From: Candidatus Roseilinea sp. NK_OTU-006
Lineage (GTDB): Bacteria > Chloroflexota > Anaerolineae > J036 > Brachytrichaceae
Reading direction: 5' to 3'
Assembly: GCF_012931985.1 (NCBI RefSeq)
Contig: NZ_JAAFGM010000027.1
Coordinates: 1-42,110, forward strand
DNA length: 42,110 bases
The notes below the pieces were generated by a model that did no database searches, was not told the origin of the DNA, and worked only from the letters and a program-made list of their open reading frames with translations. Shown here in pieces: positions 1 through 8,114 of this stretch (position 1 is the first letter of the stretch; each line of letters opens with the position of its first letter). A program made the position numbers and the translations under genes.

Positions 1-222
1 AACCGGCGACGCATGCAATACCAGAGCCTGCGCGAAGATGGCTGGCCGATCGGCAGCGGCGTGGTCGAGAGCGCCTGTAAGCAATTCCGTCATCGCTTCG
101 CCGGTAGCGGGATGCGCTGGAGCCGTCTCGGCATCGAGCGTCTGCTCCCGATTCGGGCGGCCGTCATGGGTCACGCCTTTGACGCGATGTGGTCTGCTGC
201 CTATTCTTCGCCCCCAAACTGA
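1..222 (+). mobile_element. Transposase C-terminal fragment, ISKra4-like (cut by window edge)
   Basis: An open frame runs in from the left edge without a start and ends at the TGA at 220-222. The visible tail carries PIGSGVVESACK followed by GSGMRWS, an arrangement typical of the C-terminal part of ISKra4-type DDE transposases. The family call is from memory of that motif and could be wrong at family level. The first internal ATG is at 13, but the frame is open upstream, so the protein almost certainly starts outside the window. Just after the stop, AAATAGACC (about 221-229) could belong to the terminal repeat of the element, and a similar AAATAGACG recurs near 272-280; neither can be confirmed without the other end. 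Confidence 0.6.
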
Positions 223-296
223 AATAGACCCTTCACATCTTGCGCATTGCGCATCCGGCCATTCGTGCGCAAAATAGACGCCGTGCGATGACACAC

Positions 297-304
297 GGAG
301 GTGA
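297..304 (+). promoter_or_regulatory. Strong Shine-Dalgarno site of the reductase gene
   Basis: GGAGGTGA lies three bases before the ATG at 308 and fixes that start. It contrasts with several other genes in the window that have no Shine-Dalgarno site at all. Confidence 0.75.
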
Positions 305-307
305 GCC

Positions 308-1540
308 ATGTCGAGAGTGCTGGTGGTCGGTTCGTCGGTGGGCGGCAGCACGGCAGCCAACACACTGCGCGATTTGGGCGTCGAGACGATCCTGCTCGAG
401 CGCGACCTAAACTACGTCAAGCCATGCGGCGGCGCCGTGCCGCCGCGCGTATTTAGCGATTGGGATTTGCCGCATGACCTGATTGATCGCAAAGTCACCA
501 TCGCCGTCGTGTGCTCGCCCAGACACTACAGCGAGTTCCCCGTCCTCAGCAGCCATCCGGCGCCGGAGACGGACTTCATCGCCATGGTGCGCCGTGAGAA
601 GTTCGACCGCTACATCCGCGACCGCGCCGTGCGCAAAGGCGCCGAGCTAATCGAGGGCAAGCTCGAGCACGTCGAGTTCGGGCCGCGCGGCATCCGGGCG
701 ACCTACGAGGACAAACGCAACAAGACGCACATCATCGAGGCCGACGCCGTGATCGGCGCGGACGGCGCCTACTCCACCGTGGCGAAGTCGCTGGGGCTGG
801 AGCGGCTGCCCATGGCCGTCGCGTATCAGGAGCGCATCCGACTGCCGGCGCACGCGATGACATACTGGGAGAAGCGGGCGGCGCTCTACCTGGGCGACGA
901 CGTATCGCCCGACTTATACGCCTGGGTCTTCCCCAAATACGACCATGTGGCCGCCGGCATCGGCGCGGGTGCGGGCAAGACCAAAGCAGCGCGCCAGTTG
1001 CTGGCCAACCTCAAGCACAAGCTGCGCGATCAGCTCGGCGAAGGGCTGAGCGTGAAGTTCGAGGCGCACCACCTTCCGATGCACCCGCGCAAGCACCTCT
1101 CGTACGACCGCGCCGCACTGGTGGGCGACGCTGCCGGCCTGGTGCAGCAGACCAGCGGCGAAGGCATCTACTGGGCGATGAAGAGCGGCGAAATGGCCGC
1201 GCGCGCCATCGCCAAACACCTGGACGCGCCGACCGCTGCCAACCTCCGCCAGGACTACGACGCGCCGTGGTGGAAAGCCTATCGCCCGACCTACCTCTTC
1301 CTCGCCTTCCTGCAACGCATCAGCTACAACGGCGACCTGCAACGCGAAATCTTCGCCAAGATGTGCGACGACCCCGATGTGCAACGCCTGACTTTCGACG
1401 GCTACCTGACCAAGCATATCGAGCCTGCGCCCTGGACGGTGCAGATGCGCATCACCAGGCATTGGCTAAGCACCGCGGTGCATGAGTGGATGCGTCAGCA
1501 GAAGGAGAAGACGAGTTCGTCGAGCGCATCTTCAGGATGA
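308..1540 (+). CDS. bchP: Geranylgeranyl reductase family flavoprotein (BchP/ChlP-like)
   Basis: 410 residues. The family uses FAD and NAD(P)H to reduce geranylgeranyl chains; BchP/ChlP acts on (bacterio)chlorophyll, archaeal relatives on lipids. Visible features are an N-terminal dinucleotide fold (VVGSSVGGS, residues 6-14, in which the second glycine of GxGxxG is Ser), the PCGGAVPPR signature near residue 40, GADGAYS near 150, and the FAD-binding GDAAG followed by SGEGIYWAMKSGE near 275-295. Length fits BchP (about 390-410). The start is set by GGAGGTGA at 297-304. The 3' end overlaps the convergent histidine kinase gene by nine bases. No other pigment gene is in the window, so a role in bacteriochlorophyll phytyl-chain reduction is inferred; a quinone- or lipid-reducing paralogue is the alternative. 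Confidence 0.72.
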   Translation: MSRVLVVGSSVGGSTAANTLRDLGVETILLERDLNYVKPCGGAVPPRVFSDWDLPHDLIDRKVTIAVVCSPRHYSEFPVLSSHPAPETDFIAMVRREKFDRYIRDRAVRKGAELIEGKLEHVEFGPRGIRATYEDKRNKTHIIEADAVIGADGAYSTVAKSLGLERLPMAVAYQERIRLPAHAMTYWEKRAALYLGDDVSPDLYAWVFPKYDHVAAGIGAGAGKTKAARQLLANLKHKLRDQLGEGLSVKFEAHHLPMHPRKHLSYDRAALVGDAAGLVQQTSGEGIYWAMKSGEMAARAIAKHLDAPTAANLRQDYDAPWWKAYRPTYLFLAFLQRISYNGDLQREIFAKMCDDPDVQRLTFDGYLTKHIEPAPWTVQMRITRHWLSTAVHEWMRQQKEKTSSSSASSG

Positions 1541-2923
1541 TGGCTTGGGATGATCAAGGGCCGGCAACATGAACCAAAACTCGCTGCCCTGCCCCAGCCG
1601 ACTCTCGACGCCGATCCGCCCGCCCATGTTCTCGACCAGCGACTTGGCGATCGCCAGGCCGAGGCCGGCGCCCCCTGTGCTGCGCGACCGCGACCGGTCG
1701 CTGCGGTAGAAGCGATCGAAGACGCGCGGCAGGTCTTCTTCGGCGATGCCCTCCCCGGTGTCGCGCACGCTCACCCGCACGCCATCCGCCAACGCCTCCG
1801 CGCTCAGCGTGATCTGCCCGCCCGGCGGCGTGTGCCGGAAGGCGTTGCTCACCAGATTGTGCAACACCTGCGCCAGCCGGTCGGGGTCGGCCTGGGCCGG
1901 CGGAATCCCCTCTGAGATGGAGACGCCCAGCGCGACCTGCTGCGCATCCGCGGCAGCCGCGAAGCGCTCAGCCGTCGCACGCAGCGCCGCGCCGACATCC
2001 ACCGGCCGGATCGCCATCGGCAACTGGTGCGCTTCGGCCAGCGCCAGCTCGCGCACATCCTCCACCAAGCGCGCAAGCAACCGCGTCTCGTCATAGACGG
2101 CGGCGATTTCCTTCATCTGCAGCGGATGCACGCCGTCCAACAAGGCGCGTAGCGAGCCTTGAATTACCGTCAGCGGCGTGCGCAACTCGTGCGCCACGTC
2201 GGCCATCAGGTTGCGCCGTTGCGCCTCCGCTTGCTGGAGCGAGTCGGCCATGCGGTTGAAGGCTTGCGCCACTTCGGCGACCTCGGCGATATGGGCTGTT
2301 GCTTTCAGCGGCACGCGCTGCGACCAGTCGCGCTGGGCGAAGGCGTGCGCCGCCTGGGCCACCACGGTCAGCGGCTTCGACAGGCTGCGGCTGACGAACA
2401 ATCCCGCGACGATCCCTAAGCCTACGCCGACCAGGGCAATCAGGGCGATTGAGCCTTGCAGATCGCTCAGGAAGCGCCGCTCCAACGGGCCGAGCGGATC
2501 GAAGTCCGGCGAGCCGGCAAGCACGTAGCCGACGACGGCGTCGCTGACCACGACCGGCTGCGCCGAGGCCAGCGCGATGGGATCGAGCATCTGGCCGATG
2601 CGCTGACGTCCCGCCTCGTCATACACGATTCGGCCCTGGGCATCGGTCACGAGCAACGGCGGGCGGTGTTTGGGAAACGCGCCGCGCCGAAGCCGAGGAC
2701 GCACCGCGCGCAGTGAATCTCCCACCCCCGCCCATGAGCCGTACGCCTCGTAGTGTGCCTCCAACACGTCGAGCGCGCCGCCGCGGGCGAAAACCCCCGG
2801 CTGCGCCAAATAACCACGGAACTGCCGGCTGGCGCTCCACGTGATGGCGACGGCGACGAAGGCAGCCATCAGCAAAGTCACCAGCAGAAACGCCAGCGTC
2901 AGGCGCACCCAAAGGCGGTTCAC
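1532..2923 (-). CDS. Sensor histidine kinase (HAMP-HisKA-HATPase)
   Basis: 463-residue membrane sensor kinase. Transmembrane segments at about 8-28 and 158-178 enclose a periplasmic region of roughly 130 residues with no domain I recognise. HAMP follows, then the dimerisation/phosphoacceptor box ADVAHELRTPL with His245, and the ATPase domain with N (HNLVSNAFRHT), G1 (DTGEGI), F (FDRFYR) and G2 (GGAGLGLAI) boxes. It is the second gene of an operon: its ATG overlaps the stop of the regulator gene by four bases (ATGA), so translation is probably coupled. The architecture is BaeS/MprB-like; the signal cannot be read from sequence. The 3' end overlaps the convergent reductase gene. Confidence 0.93.
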   Translation of the reverse strand: MNRLWVRLTLAFLLVTLLMAAFVAVAITWSASRQFRGYLAQPGVFARGGALDVLEAHYEAYGSWAGVGDSLRAVRPRLRRGAFPKHRPPLLVTDAQGRIVYDEAGRQRIGQMLDPIALASAQPVVVSDAVVGYVLAGSPDFDPLGPLERRFLSDLQGSIALIALVGVGLGIVAGLFVSRSLSKPLTVVAQAAHAFAQRDWSQRVPLKATAHIAEVAEVAQAFNRMADSLQQAEAQRRNLMADVAHELRTPLTVIQGSLRALLDGVHPLQMKEIAAVYDETRLLARLVEDVRELALAEAHQLPMAIRPVDVGAALRATAERFAAAADAQQVALGVSISEGIPPAQADPDRLAQVLHNLVSNAFRHTPPGGQITLSAEALADGVRVSVRDTGEGIAEEDLPRVFDRFYRSDRSRSRSTGGAGLGLAIAKSLVENMGGRIGVESRLGQGSEFWFMLPALDHPKPSS

Positions 2924-3666
2924 AGGGGCGCTCCAATGCCGCGCGCGTCCGGCTCACCGTTTGCACTGTTCGGCGCGGCGCGCAGACGATACCCCACCCC
3001 AACCACCGTCTCGATGTAGGTTGGGTTGGCCGGATCAGGCTCGATCTTGCGGCGCAGGTTCTTGATGTGGCTGTCTATCGTGCGCTCCAGACCCTCATAG
3101 TCGTAGCCCAGCGCGCGCTCGATCAGCTCGCTGCGCGTAAAGGCATAGTTCGGGTTGGCCATCATCGCGCGCAGCAGCGCGAACTCGGTTGGGGTGAGAT
3201 CAAGCGGCCGGCCGTCGAGCGAGACAGTATGTTCGTGATCGTTCAGCCGAAGGCCGCCGATCTGATAGACCGCTTGCGGCGTCTGCGCGCTCCACCGCGC
3301 CCGGCGCAGAATCGCCCGCACACGCGCGACCACCTCCTGCGGGTTGAACGGCTTGGTGATGTAGTCATCCGCGCCCAGCTCCAGGCCGACCAGCTTGTCG
3401 GTGTCTTCGACGCGCGCCGTCAGCATTAGGATGGGCGTGGCGGCGAGATGCTCATCTCCGCGCACCCACCGTGTCACGTCCCAGCCGCTGCGCTTGGGCA
3501 TCATCAGGTCGAGCACCACGCAGTCCGGCCGTTCGCGCCGGATGACGTGCATCGCTTCCTCGCCATCAAACGCCGTGAAGACGATCATGCCGGCGTGCTC
3601 GAGGTAAGACTGCAACAGCCGGACGATCTGCCGATCGTCATCCACGATAAGCACGCGCGCAGACAT
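2920..3666 (-). CDS. OmpR-family response regulator
   Basis: 248 residues: receiver domain (acidic pair Asp9/Asp10, phosphoacceptor Asp53 in VVLDLMMPKRSG, conserved Lys in ITKPF) followed by a winged-helix DNA-binding domain with the usual LTPTEFALLRAMMANP and RTIDSHIKNLRRKIE segments. It is the partner of the kinase overlapping its 3' end. The short tail after the winged helix (from SANGEPDARG) is unstructured. No Shine-Dalgarno site precedes the ATG; a TAAAAT hexamer ends six bases before it, so the mRNA is probably leaderless. Confidence 0.95.
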   Translation of the reverse strand: MSARVLIVDDDRQIVRLLQSYLEHAGMIVFTAFDGEEAMHVIRRERPDCVVLDLMMPKRSGWDVTRWVRGDEHLAATPILMLTARVEDTDKLVGLELGADDYITKPFNPQEVVARVRAILRRARWSAQTPQAVYQIGGLRLNDHEHTVSLDGRPLDLTPTEFALLRAMMANPNYAFTRSELIERALGYDYEGLERTIDSHIKNLRRKIEPDPANPTYIETVVGVGYRLRAAPNSANGEPDARGIGAPL

Positions 3667-3672
3667 GACGCG

Positions 3673-3678
3673 ATTTTA
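3673..3678 (-). promoter_or_regulatory. Putative -10 box, leaderless start of the regulator-kinase operon
   Basis: On the minus strand TAAAAT is followed by six bases and then the ATG at 3666. With a usual -10 to +1 distance, transcription would begin at or next to the start codon. The -35 region is poor (best candidate TGGCCT). Part of a pattern seen at several genes in the window. Confidence 0.55.
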
Positions 3679-3693
3679 GGACGAGGGAGACCG

Positions 3694-4563
3694 CTAGGCC
3701 ATCGCCAGACCGATGTCGAACGTCGCGCGGTAACCGTCGCCGTCCGGCGTCAGCGTGAGCGTGGTCTGATCGCCACCGCTCCGGTAGATGCCATCGTTGG
3801 CATTGCGCAGGAACCCTGATCCCTTGCTGGAGTACGGCGCCCGCATGAACACCTGCTCACTCAGCCCGTCATCAAAGAAGAACTGCGACGTGAATTCGTA
3901 ATTTTGACCGGCGGCGTTCGCACTGCGCACCTTAAAGTGGATGTGCACTGCTCTGCCTGGATACCACCCAGGATAGATCGTGGTGAAATTGACCACACCG
4001 TTCGCGTCGGTGATCTGATAGCCGCGCAAGAAGTCTTGGCCAACAGTGTTGAAGCTGCGATCCACGACGTCCGAATACACGCCCAGCGCGTCGCAATGCC
4101 AGATATCCACCATCGCGCCAGCCAGTGGCGCACAGCCGCGGCCGCTGACCTGCAGCACACGCAGCGTCAGTTGGAGCGGAACGCCCGCCTTCACGGCGCC
4201 GTCCGCAGTGTTCACGCGAATGTCGGAGCGGTTCAGCCGCTCGTCTACGAAGTATGGCCCTTCCGTCATAGCCGGGCTGACCACGCACGTCGGCAGCGCG
4301 ACTTCACTCGTGGTCGTCTCGATTGCGCTCGGCGCTGAGGTTGCAGCCGGTGTAAGCTCCTGAGCGATCGCAGCGATGGTTGCGCCAGGCGTTGGGGAAG
4401 CCACCGGTTCGGGCGAGGGTTGTTCGCCCACCGATGCGCCTGAAGATTGTGTTGCAATAGGCGCAGCACAGGCTGCCAGCACGCCAACACCCAAAACACC
4501 GAGGACCATGAGCGCTTCGCGCCGGCTCAGGATGCGTCCAACGGGCAAATCGTCGTTATCCAT
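3694..4563 (-). CDS. Exported intradiol ring-cleavage dioxygenase-like lipoprotein
   Basis: 289 residues. The N-terminus has a twin-Arg motif (LSRREA, Arg14-Arg15), a hydrophobic segment and a lipobox ending at Cys32 (VLAAC), so it is probably Tat-exported and lipid-anchored. A Ser/Pro/Thr-rich linker (about 38-90) leads to a catalytic domain of the protocatechuate 3,4-/catechol 1,2-dioxygenase fold, with TEGPYF, IWHCDALGVYSD, and YPGWYPGR followed by HIHFK. The four non-haem iron(III) ligands can be assigned to Tyr163, Tyr201, His207 and His209. Intradiol enzymes cleave catechols with O2 between the hydroxyls. Cytoplasmic homologues sit with beta-ketoadipate genes; none is present here, so the substrate is unknown. 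No clear Shine-Dalgarno site. Confidence 0.85.
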   Translation of the reverse strand: MDNDDLPVGRILSRREALMVLGVLGVGVLAACAAPIATQSSGASVGEQPSPEPVASPTPGATIAAIAQELTPAATSAPSAIETTTSEVALPTCVVSPAMTEGPYFVDERLNRSDIRVNTADGAVKAGVPLQLTLRVLQVSGRGCAPLAGAMVDIWHCDALGVYSDVVDRSFNTVGQDFLRGYQITDANGVVNFTTIYPGWYPGRAVHIHFKVRSANAAGQNYEFTSQFFFDDGLSEQVFMRAPYSSKGSGFLRNANDGIYRSGGDQTTLTLTPDGDGYRATFDIGLAMA

Positions 4564-4580
4564 AAGGCGCTTAATGTGTC

Positions 4581-4608
4581 GGGCTGGGCTACGAACACAG
4601 CCCAGCCC
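4581..4608 (-). terminator. Intergenic hairpin downstream of the secreted repeat protein gene
   Basis: GGGCTGGGCT and AGCCCAGCCC form a perfect 10-bp stem with an 8-base loop, in the 60-bp gap between the two minus-strand genes. On the minus strand it is followed by GACACATT, a weak T-rich run. Most likely a terminator or 3'-end stabiliser for the gene at 4624-5487. Confidence 0.55.
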
Positions 4609-4623
4609 TCACCGTATAAGCGA

Positions 4624-5487
4624 TTACAGCGTTGTATCGGTATTCGTCGGTTGCGGCGTGACGCCTGGCCGCAACCACTTCCCCGGCCAACGGCCAAAGC
4701 CGAAGCCGAAGGCGCCGCCTTTCAGCGCGAGCAGTTCTGGCAGATTCTCTTTCAGATTGGCGATGGCCGCATCGGCCTGTTCTTGCGTGATGCGCCCCGC
4801 AGCGACCGCAGCGTTGAGGCGCGTGGTTTGCTCGGCGACAATGGCGTTAATCACTGTGTCGAGCGCGACACCCTTGGCGGCAGCCACGTCGGCGATGGAC
4901 TTGCCCGATTGGAGTTCGGCGGCCAGCTCGGCGACGGTCATGTTCAGCGATGTGGCGGCCGGGCCGAGCAAAGCGCCGGCATGATTGCCCAAGCCACCTT
5001 TACGCCCGTGCGCCCGGCCCCACTTGCCCAAGCCGACGCCATGGCCTTTTAACCCAACCACCGGCCGCACTTGCAAATGTGCGGGGAGCACTATCTTGAG
5101 ATTGGCCAGGATCGCATCGGCCTGCGCTTGGGTGAGGCGGCCCGCCGCTACGGCTTCATTCAGCGCGGTCGTTCGCTCGGCGATGACGGCGTTCACGATG
5201 GTCTCCAGCGCCACACCCTTGGCGGATGCGACGTCGGCGACCGACTTGCCGGCCTGCAGCTCCGTGCGCAGTTCAGCTTCGGTCATGTTGAGCGCTTGGG
5301 CGATGGCGGCCAGTTCTGCGCCGCTCCGGCCCAACCCGCCGCCCCAGTGCTGCGCGCCGGCTCGCAGCGACGCTGCCGGCACCAGCGCCGCCGCCGGCGA
5401 CGCGAAGGCCAGACCGGCGGACGCGATCAGGGCAACAGCGCCCATCCCCAAACTTACTTTGAACCATGTGCGTGTCTTCATATTCAT
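4624..5487 (-). CDS. Secreted protein with two tandem helical repeats, function unknown
   Basis: 287 residues with an N-terminal signal peptide (hydrophobic residues 11-30, AFASPAAA cleavage region). Two copies of a module of about 70 residues (65-135 and 180-250) share the order LNMT-AEL-ELQxGKS-ADVA-AKGVAL-I-NA-AGR-TQ-QAD-I-NL. They are joined by a Gly/Lys/His-rich linker (about 145-175). The C-terminus is Gly/Phe/Trp-rich, then Pro/Thr. The module resembles small secreted domains common in Chloroflexota and Actinobacteria that I know only as uncharacterised; a structural or surface role is a guess. GGAG five bases before the ATG (AAAAAGGAGACG) supports the start. A Met two codons later is the alternative. 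Confidence 0.75.
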   Translation of the reverse strand: MNMKTRTWFKVSLGMGAVALIASAGLAFASPAAALVPAASLRAGAQHWGGGLGRSGAELAAIAQALNMTEAELRTELQAGKSVADVASAKGVALETIVNAVIAERTTALNEAVAAGRLTQAQADAILANLKIVLPAHLQVRPVVGLKGHGVGLGKWGRAHGRKGGLGNHAGALLGPAATSLNMTVAELAAELQSGKSIADVAAAKGVALDTVINAIVAEQTTRLNAAVAAGRITQEQADAAIANLKENLPELLALKGGAFGFGFGRWPGKWLRPGVTPQPTNTDTTL

Positions 5488-5602
5488 CGTCTCCTTTTTG
5501 TTTGTCGTCTTGCGGCTTTGCCGCTCGCGCTCGATGGTATTGCGGCGCTGTGGAGAAGCGATGGAGGCAAGATGAGAGCAGAATAAGCGTTGAGCTGCGC
5601 GC

Positions 5603-8113
5603 TTACGACACGCGCGGCACGCGCGCCAGGATCGCCGAGATCACTTCGTAGCTGATCGTGCCCAGGCGCGCGGCGACATCCTCGGCGGTGATGCGCTGGT
5701 CGCCCTGCCGGCCGATCAGCACCACCTCGTCACCCAGCCGCACGCCGGGGATGTGCGAGACGTCAATCATGGCCTGATCCATGCACACGGCCCCGACGAT
5801 GGGTGCGCGCCGGCCGCGCACCAACACCTCGCCGAAGGTGGACGGCGCACGGCGGAAGCCATCCGCATAGCCTACCGGGATGACGGCGATGGTCGTCTCG
5901 CGTTGGCAGATGAACTGCTTGCCGTACGACACCGGCGAACCGGGCGGCAGACGCTTCACCTGGGCAATTGTGGTCTTCCAGGTAAGCGCCGGCCGCAAGG
6001 CGAGCCCGGCCGGTCGGAGCGGCGCGGGCGAGAATGGGTTCAAACCGTACAGGGCTAAGCCCACGCGCACCAGATTGAAGCGCGCTTCGGGGTAAGCCAG
6101 CGCGCCCGCCGAGTTCGCGGCGTGAACGTAGCGCAGCGTCGGAAGCGCATCCCCCAGCGCGTCAAGCACCTCACGAAAGCGCGCGATCTGTAGTCGCGTG
6201 TAATCCGGGTCGGAATCGGCGCAACTGAAGTGGGTGAAGATGCCCTCGACGCACACGCCCGGCAGCGCCGCGACCGCGCGGATGAAGTCCGGCGCGGCAT
6301 CCGGCAGCACACCCAAGCGGCCCATGCCGGTATCCACCTTCACGTGCAGGCGCGCCGTGCGGTTCAGCTCCTGCGCTGCCCGCGCGTAGGCGCGCGCCAC
6401 GTCCAGGTCATAGACCGTGAGTGCGACGTCGCGCAGCAACGCCTCGCGGGCGTGCCAGGGTGGGGTAAAGCCCAGGATCAGAATGGGCGCGTCTATGCCG
6501 GCGTTGCGGAGCGCTGCGGCCTCGTTCAGCGAGGCCACGGCGCACGCGCTCGCGCCGTTGTTCAGCGCCGTGCGCGCCACCTTCACCGCGCCGTGGCCGT
6601 AGCCGTCGGCTTTGAGCACCGCCATCAGCGCCACGTCCTCGCCGACGACTGCCTTCACGGCGCGCGCATTGTGGGCGATCGCGTCCAGGTCCACCTCCAG
6701 CCAGGTCGGCCGGGACGGCATAGCCACGCGCACCGACTCCCAGCCCGGCTCTTGGCGCGGCAGCCGCGCAAGGTCGGCGCGGTCGGCCAGCAACTCGGCG
6801 ACGATGCGCTCCATGCGCGCGCTCACGTCACCCTTCACCAGCACCAGATCGCCGGCCCGCGCGTGGTCGCGGATGTAAGCGACCGCATCCCGCGCCAGGT
6901 AGGTGACGACGACTGAGGCCGGGTCCATCCCCGCTTCGCGCGCGCCCTCGGCAACGTGATACGCCTGTTCGCCCAGGGTGATCAGCCTGATGCGCCCATC
7001 GGCGCGCTGCGCTACGAGCGCGCCGATCTCGCGGTGCAGGCGCGCGCTGTGTTCGCCGAGATGGTCCATGTCGCCGAACACCAAAAAGCGGCATCCGCGC
7101 GGATGCGCGCCGACGCGCGCCGGCAGGTCGCCGGATGCCCATGCGACGGCGTCGCGCATCGAGGCCGGCGAGGCGTTGAACGAATCGTCCACCAGGATCG
7201 CGCCGTTCACGCCGCGCAGGACACTTTTGCGGCCGGGCAGCGCCGGCAGGCGCGAGAGCGCCTCGCCCGCCTCGCGTTCCGGGATGCCGTAGTGCCGCGC
7301 CATGGCGTGAGCGATGGCGCACGACAACGGATGCAGATGAGGCGGGGCTGCCTGACAAAGCGACGCTCCGACGGCAACCACTTGGGCGCGGGTAAAGTCG
7401 CGCATCGCCCAAACGCGCGGGTCCTCGCAGTTCAGGATGGCCAGGCCGTCGGTCGGCAGCGCCTCGACCAGCGCGCGCTTCTCGCGCGCGGTCTCATCGA
7501 GTGCGCCGAAGTAGGCCAAATGTGCCTCGCTCACATTGGTGACCACGCCCACGCGCGGCGCGGCGATCTCACACAACTCACGGATCTCGCCCAGCCGGTC
7601 GGCGCCCATCTCCAGCACGATGATCTCGTGCTCCGCTTCCAGCGCGCCGAGCGCGATCGGCACGCCCAGCCGCCCGTTGAAATTCGCCGGGTTCTGGAAG
7701 ACGCGGAAGCGGCGACCGAGCACAGCAGCGATGGCGGCGCGCGTGCTGCTCTTGCCCACGCTGCCGGTGATGGCGATGACGGGGAGGTTGCGCCGACGAA
7801 TGATGTGGCGCGCGTAGCGTGTCAGCGCCTCGTAGGTATCGGGCACGACGATCAGGGGCGGCGCATCGTCGGGCGCGAACGGCTCACGCGCCACGAGACG
7901 TCCTGCTTCGACCAGCGCCCCGCCTGCGCCCTTGCGAATGGCGTCGGCGACGAAGTCATGCCCATCGCCGCGTTCGGTTCGGAGCGCGACGAACAGCTCG
8001 CCGGGCCGAGCGCGGCGCGAGTCGAAGCAGAAGCCGGCGAATGCGCGCGCACCGGGCGCATCACCGAGCAGACGGCCGCCCGTCGCTTCGATCAGATCGA
8101 GAAGGCGAATCAA
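5603..8113 (-). CDS. murF-alr: Bifunctional MurF ligase / alanine racemase fusion
   Basis: 836 residues. Residues 1-460 are MurF (adds D-Ala-D-Ala to the UDP-MurNAc-tripeptide): N-terminal domain, P-loop ITGSVGKSS (115-123), NPANFNGRLG, VLEMGADRLGEI, VTNVSEAHL, and VDDSFNASP at 308-316. Residues from about 465 are a PLP-dependent alanine racemase: WLEVDLDAIAHN, PLP lysine Lys501 in VLKADGYGHG, HVKVDTGMGRLG, and GAVCMDQAMIDV. Both halves feed the peptide stem with D-Ala. The start is a TTG one base after the stop of the protease gene, giving MIRLLDLIEATGG, a typical MurF N-terminus. The MurF central domain looks shortened: the stretch before LSRLPALPGRKS lacks the usual G-x-HN-V-N-ALAA segment. 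Last gene of the sufE operon. Confidence 0.93.
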   Translation of the reverse strand: MIRLLDLIEATGGRLLGDAPGARAFAGFCFDSRRARPGELFVALRTERGDGHDFVADAIRKGAGGALVEAGRLVAREPFAPDDAPPLIVVPDTYEALTRYARHIIRRRNLPVIAITGSVGKSSTRAAIAAVLGRRFRVFQNPANFNGRLGVPIALGALEAEHEIIVLEMGADRLGEIRELCEIAAPRVGVVTNVSEAHLAYFGALDETAREKRALVEALPTDGLAILNCEDPRVWAMRDFTRAQVVAVGASLCQAAPPHLHPLSCAIAHAMARHYGIPEREAGEALSRLPALPGRKSVLRGVNGAILVDDSFNASPASMRDAVAWASGDLPARVGAHPRGCRFLVFGDMDHLGEHSARLHREIGALVAQRADGRIRLITLGEQAYHVAEGAREAGMDPASVVVTYLARDAVAYIRDHARAGDLVLVKGDVSARMERIVAELLADRADLARLPRQEPGWESVRVAMPSRPTWLEVDLDAIAHNARAVKAVVGEDVALMAVLKADGYGHGAVKVARTALNNGASACAVASLNEAAALRNAGIDAPILILGFTPPWHAREALLRDVALTVYDLDVARAYARAAQELNRTARLHVKVDTGMGRLGVLPDAAPDFIRAVAALPGVCVEGIFTHFSCADSDPDYTRLQIARFREVLDALGDALPTLRYVHAANSAGALAYPEARFNLVRVGLALYGLNPFSPAPLRPAGLALRPALTWKTTIAQVKRLPPGSPVSYGKQFICQRETTIAVIPVGYADGFRRAPSTFGEVLVRGRRAPIVGAVCMDQAMIDVSHIPGVRLGDEVVLIGRQGDQRITAEDVAARLGTISYEVISAILARVPRVS

Positions 8114-8114
8114 G

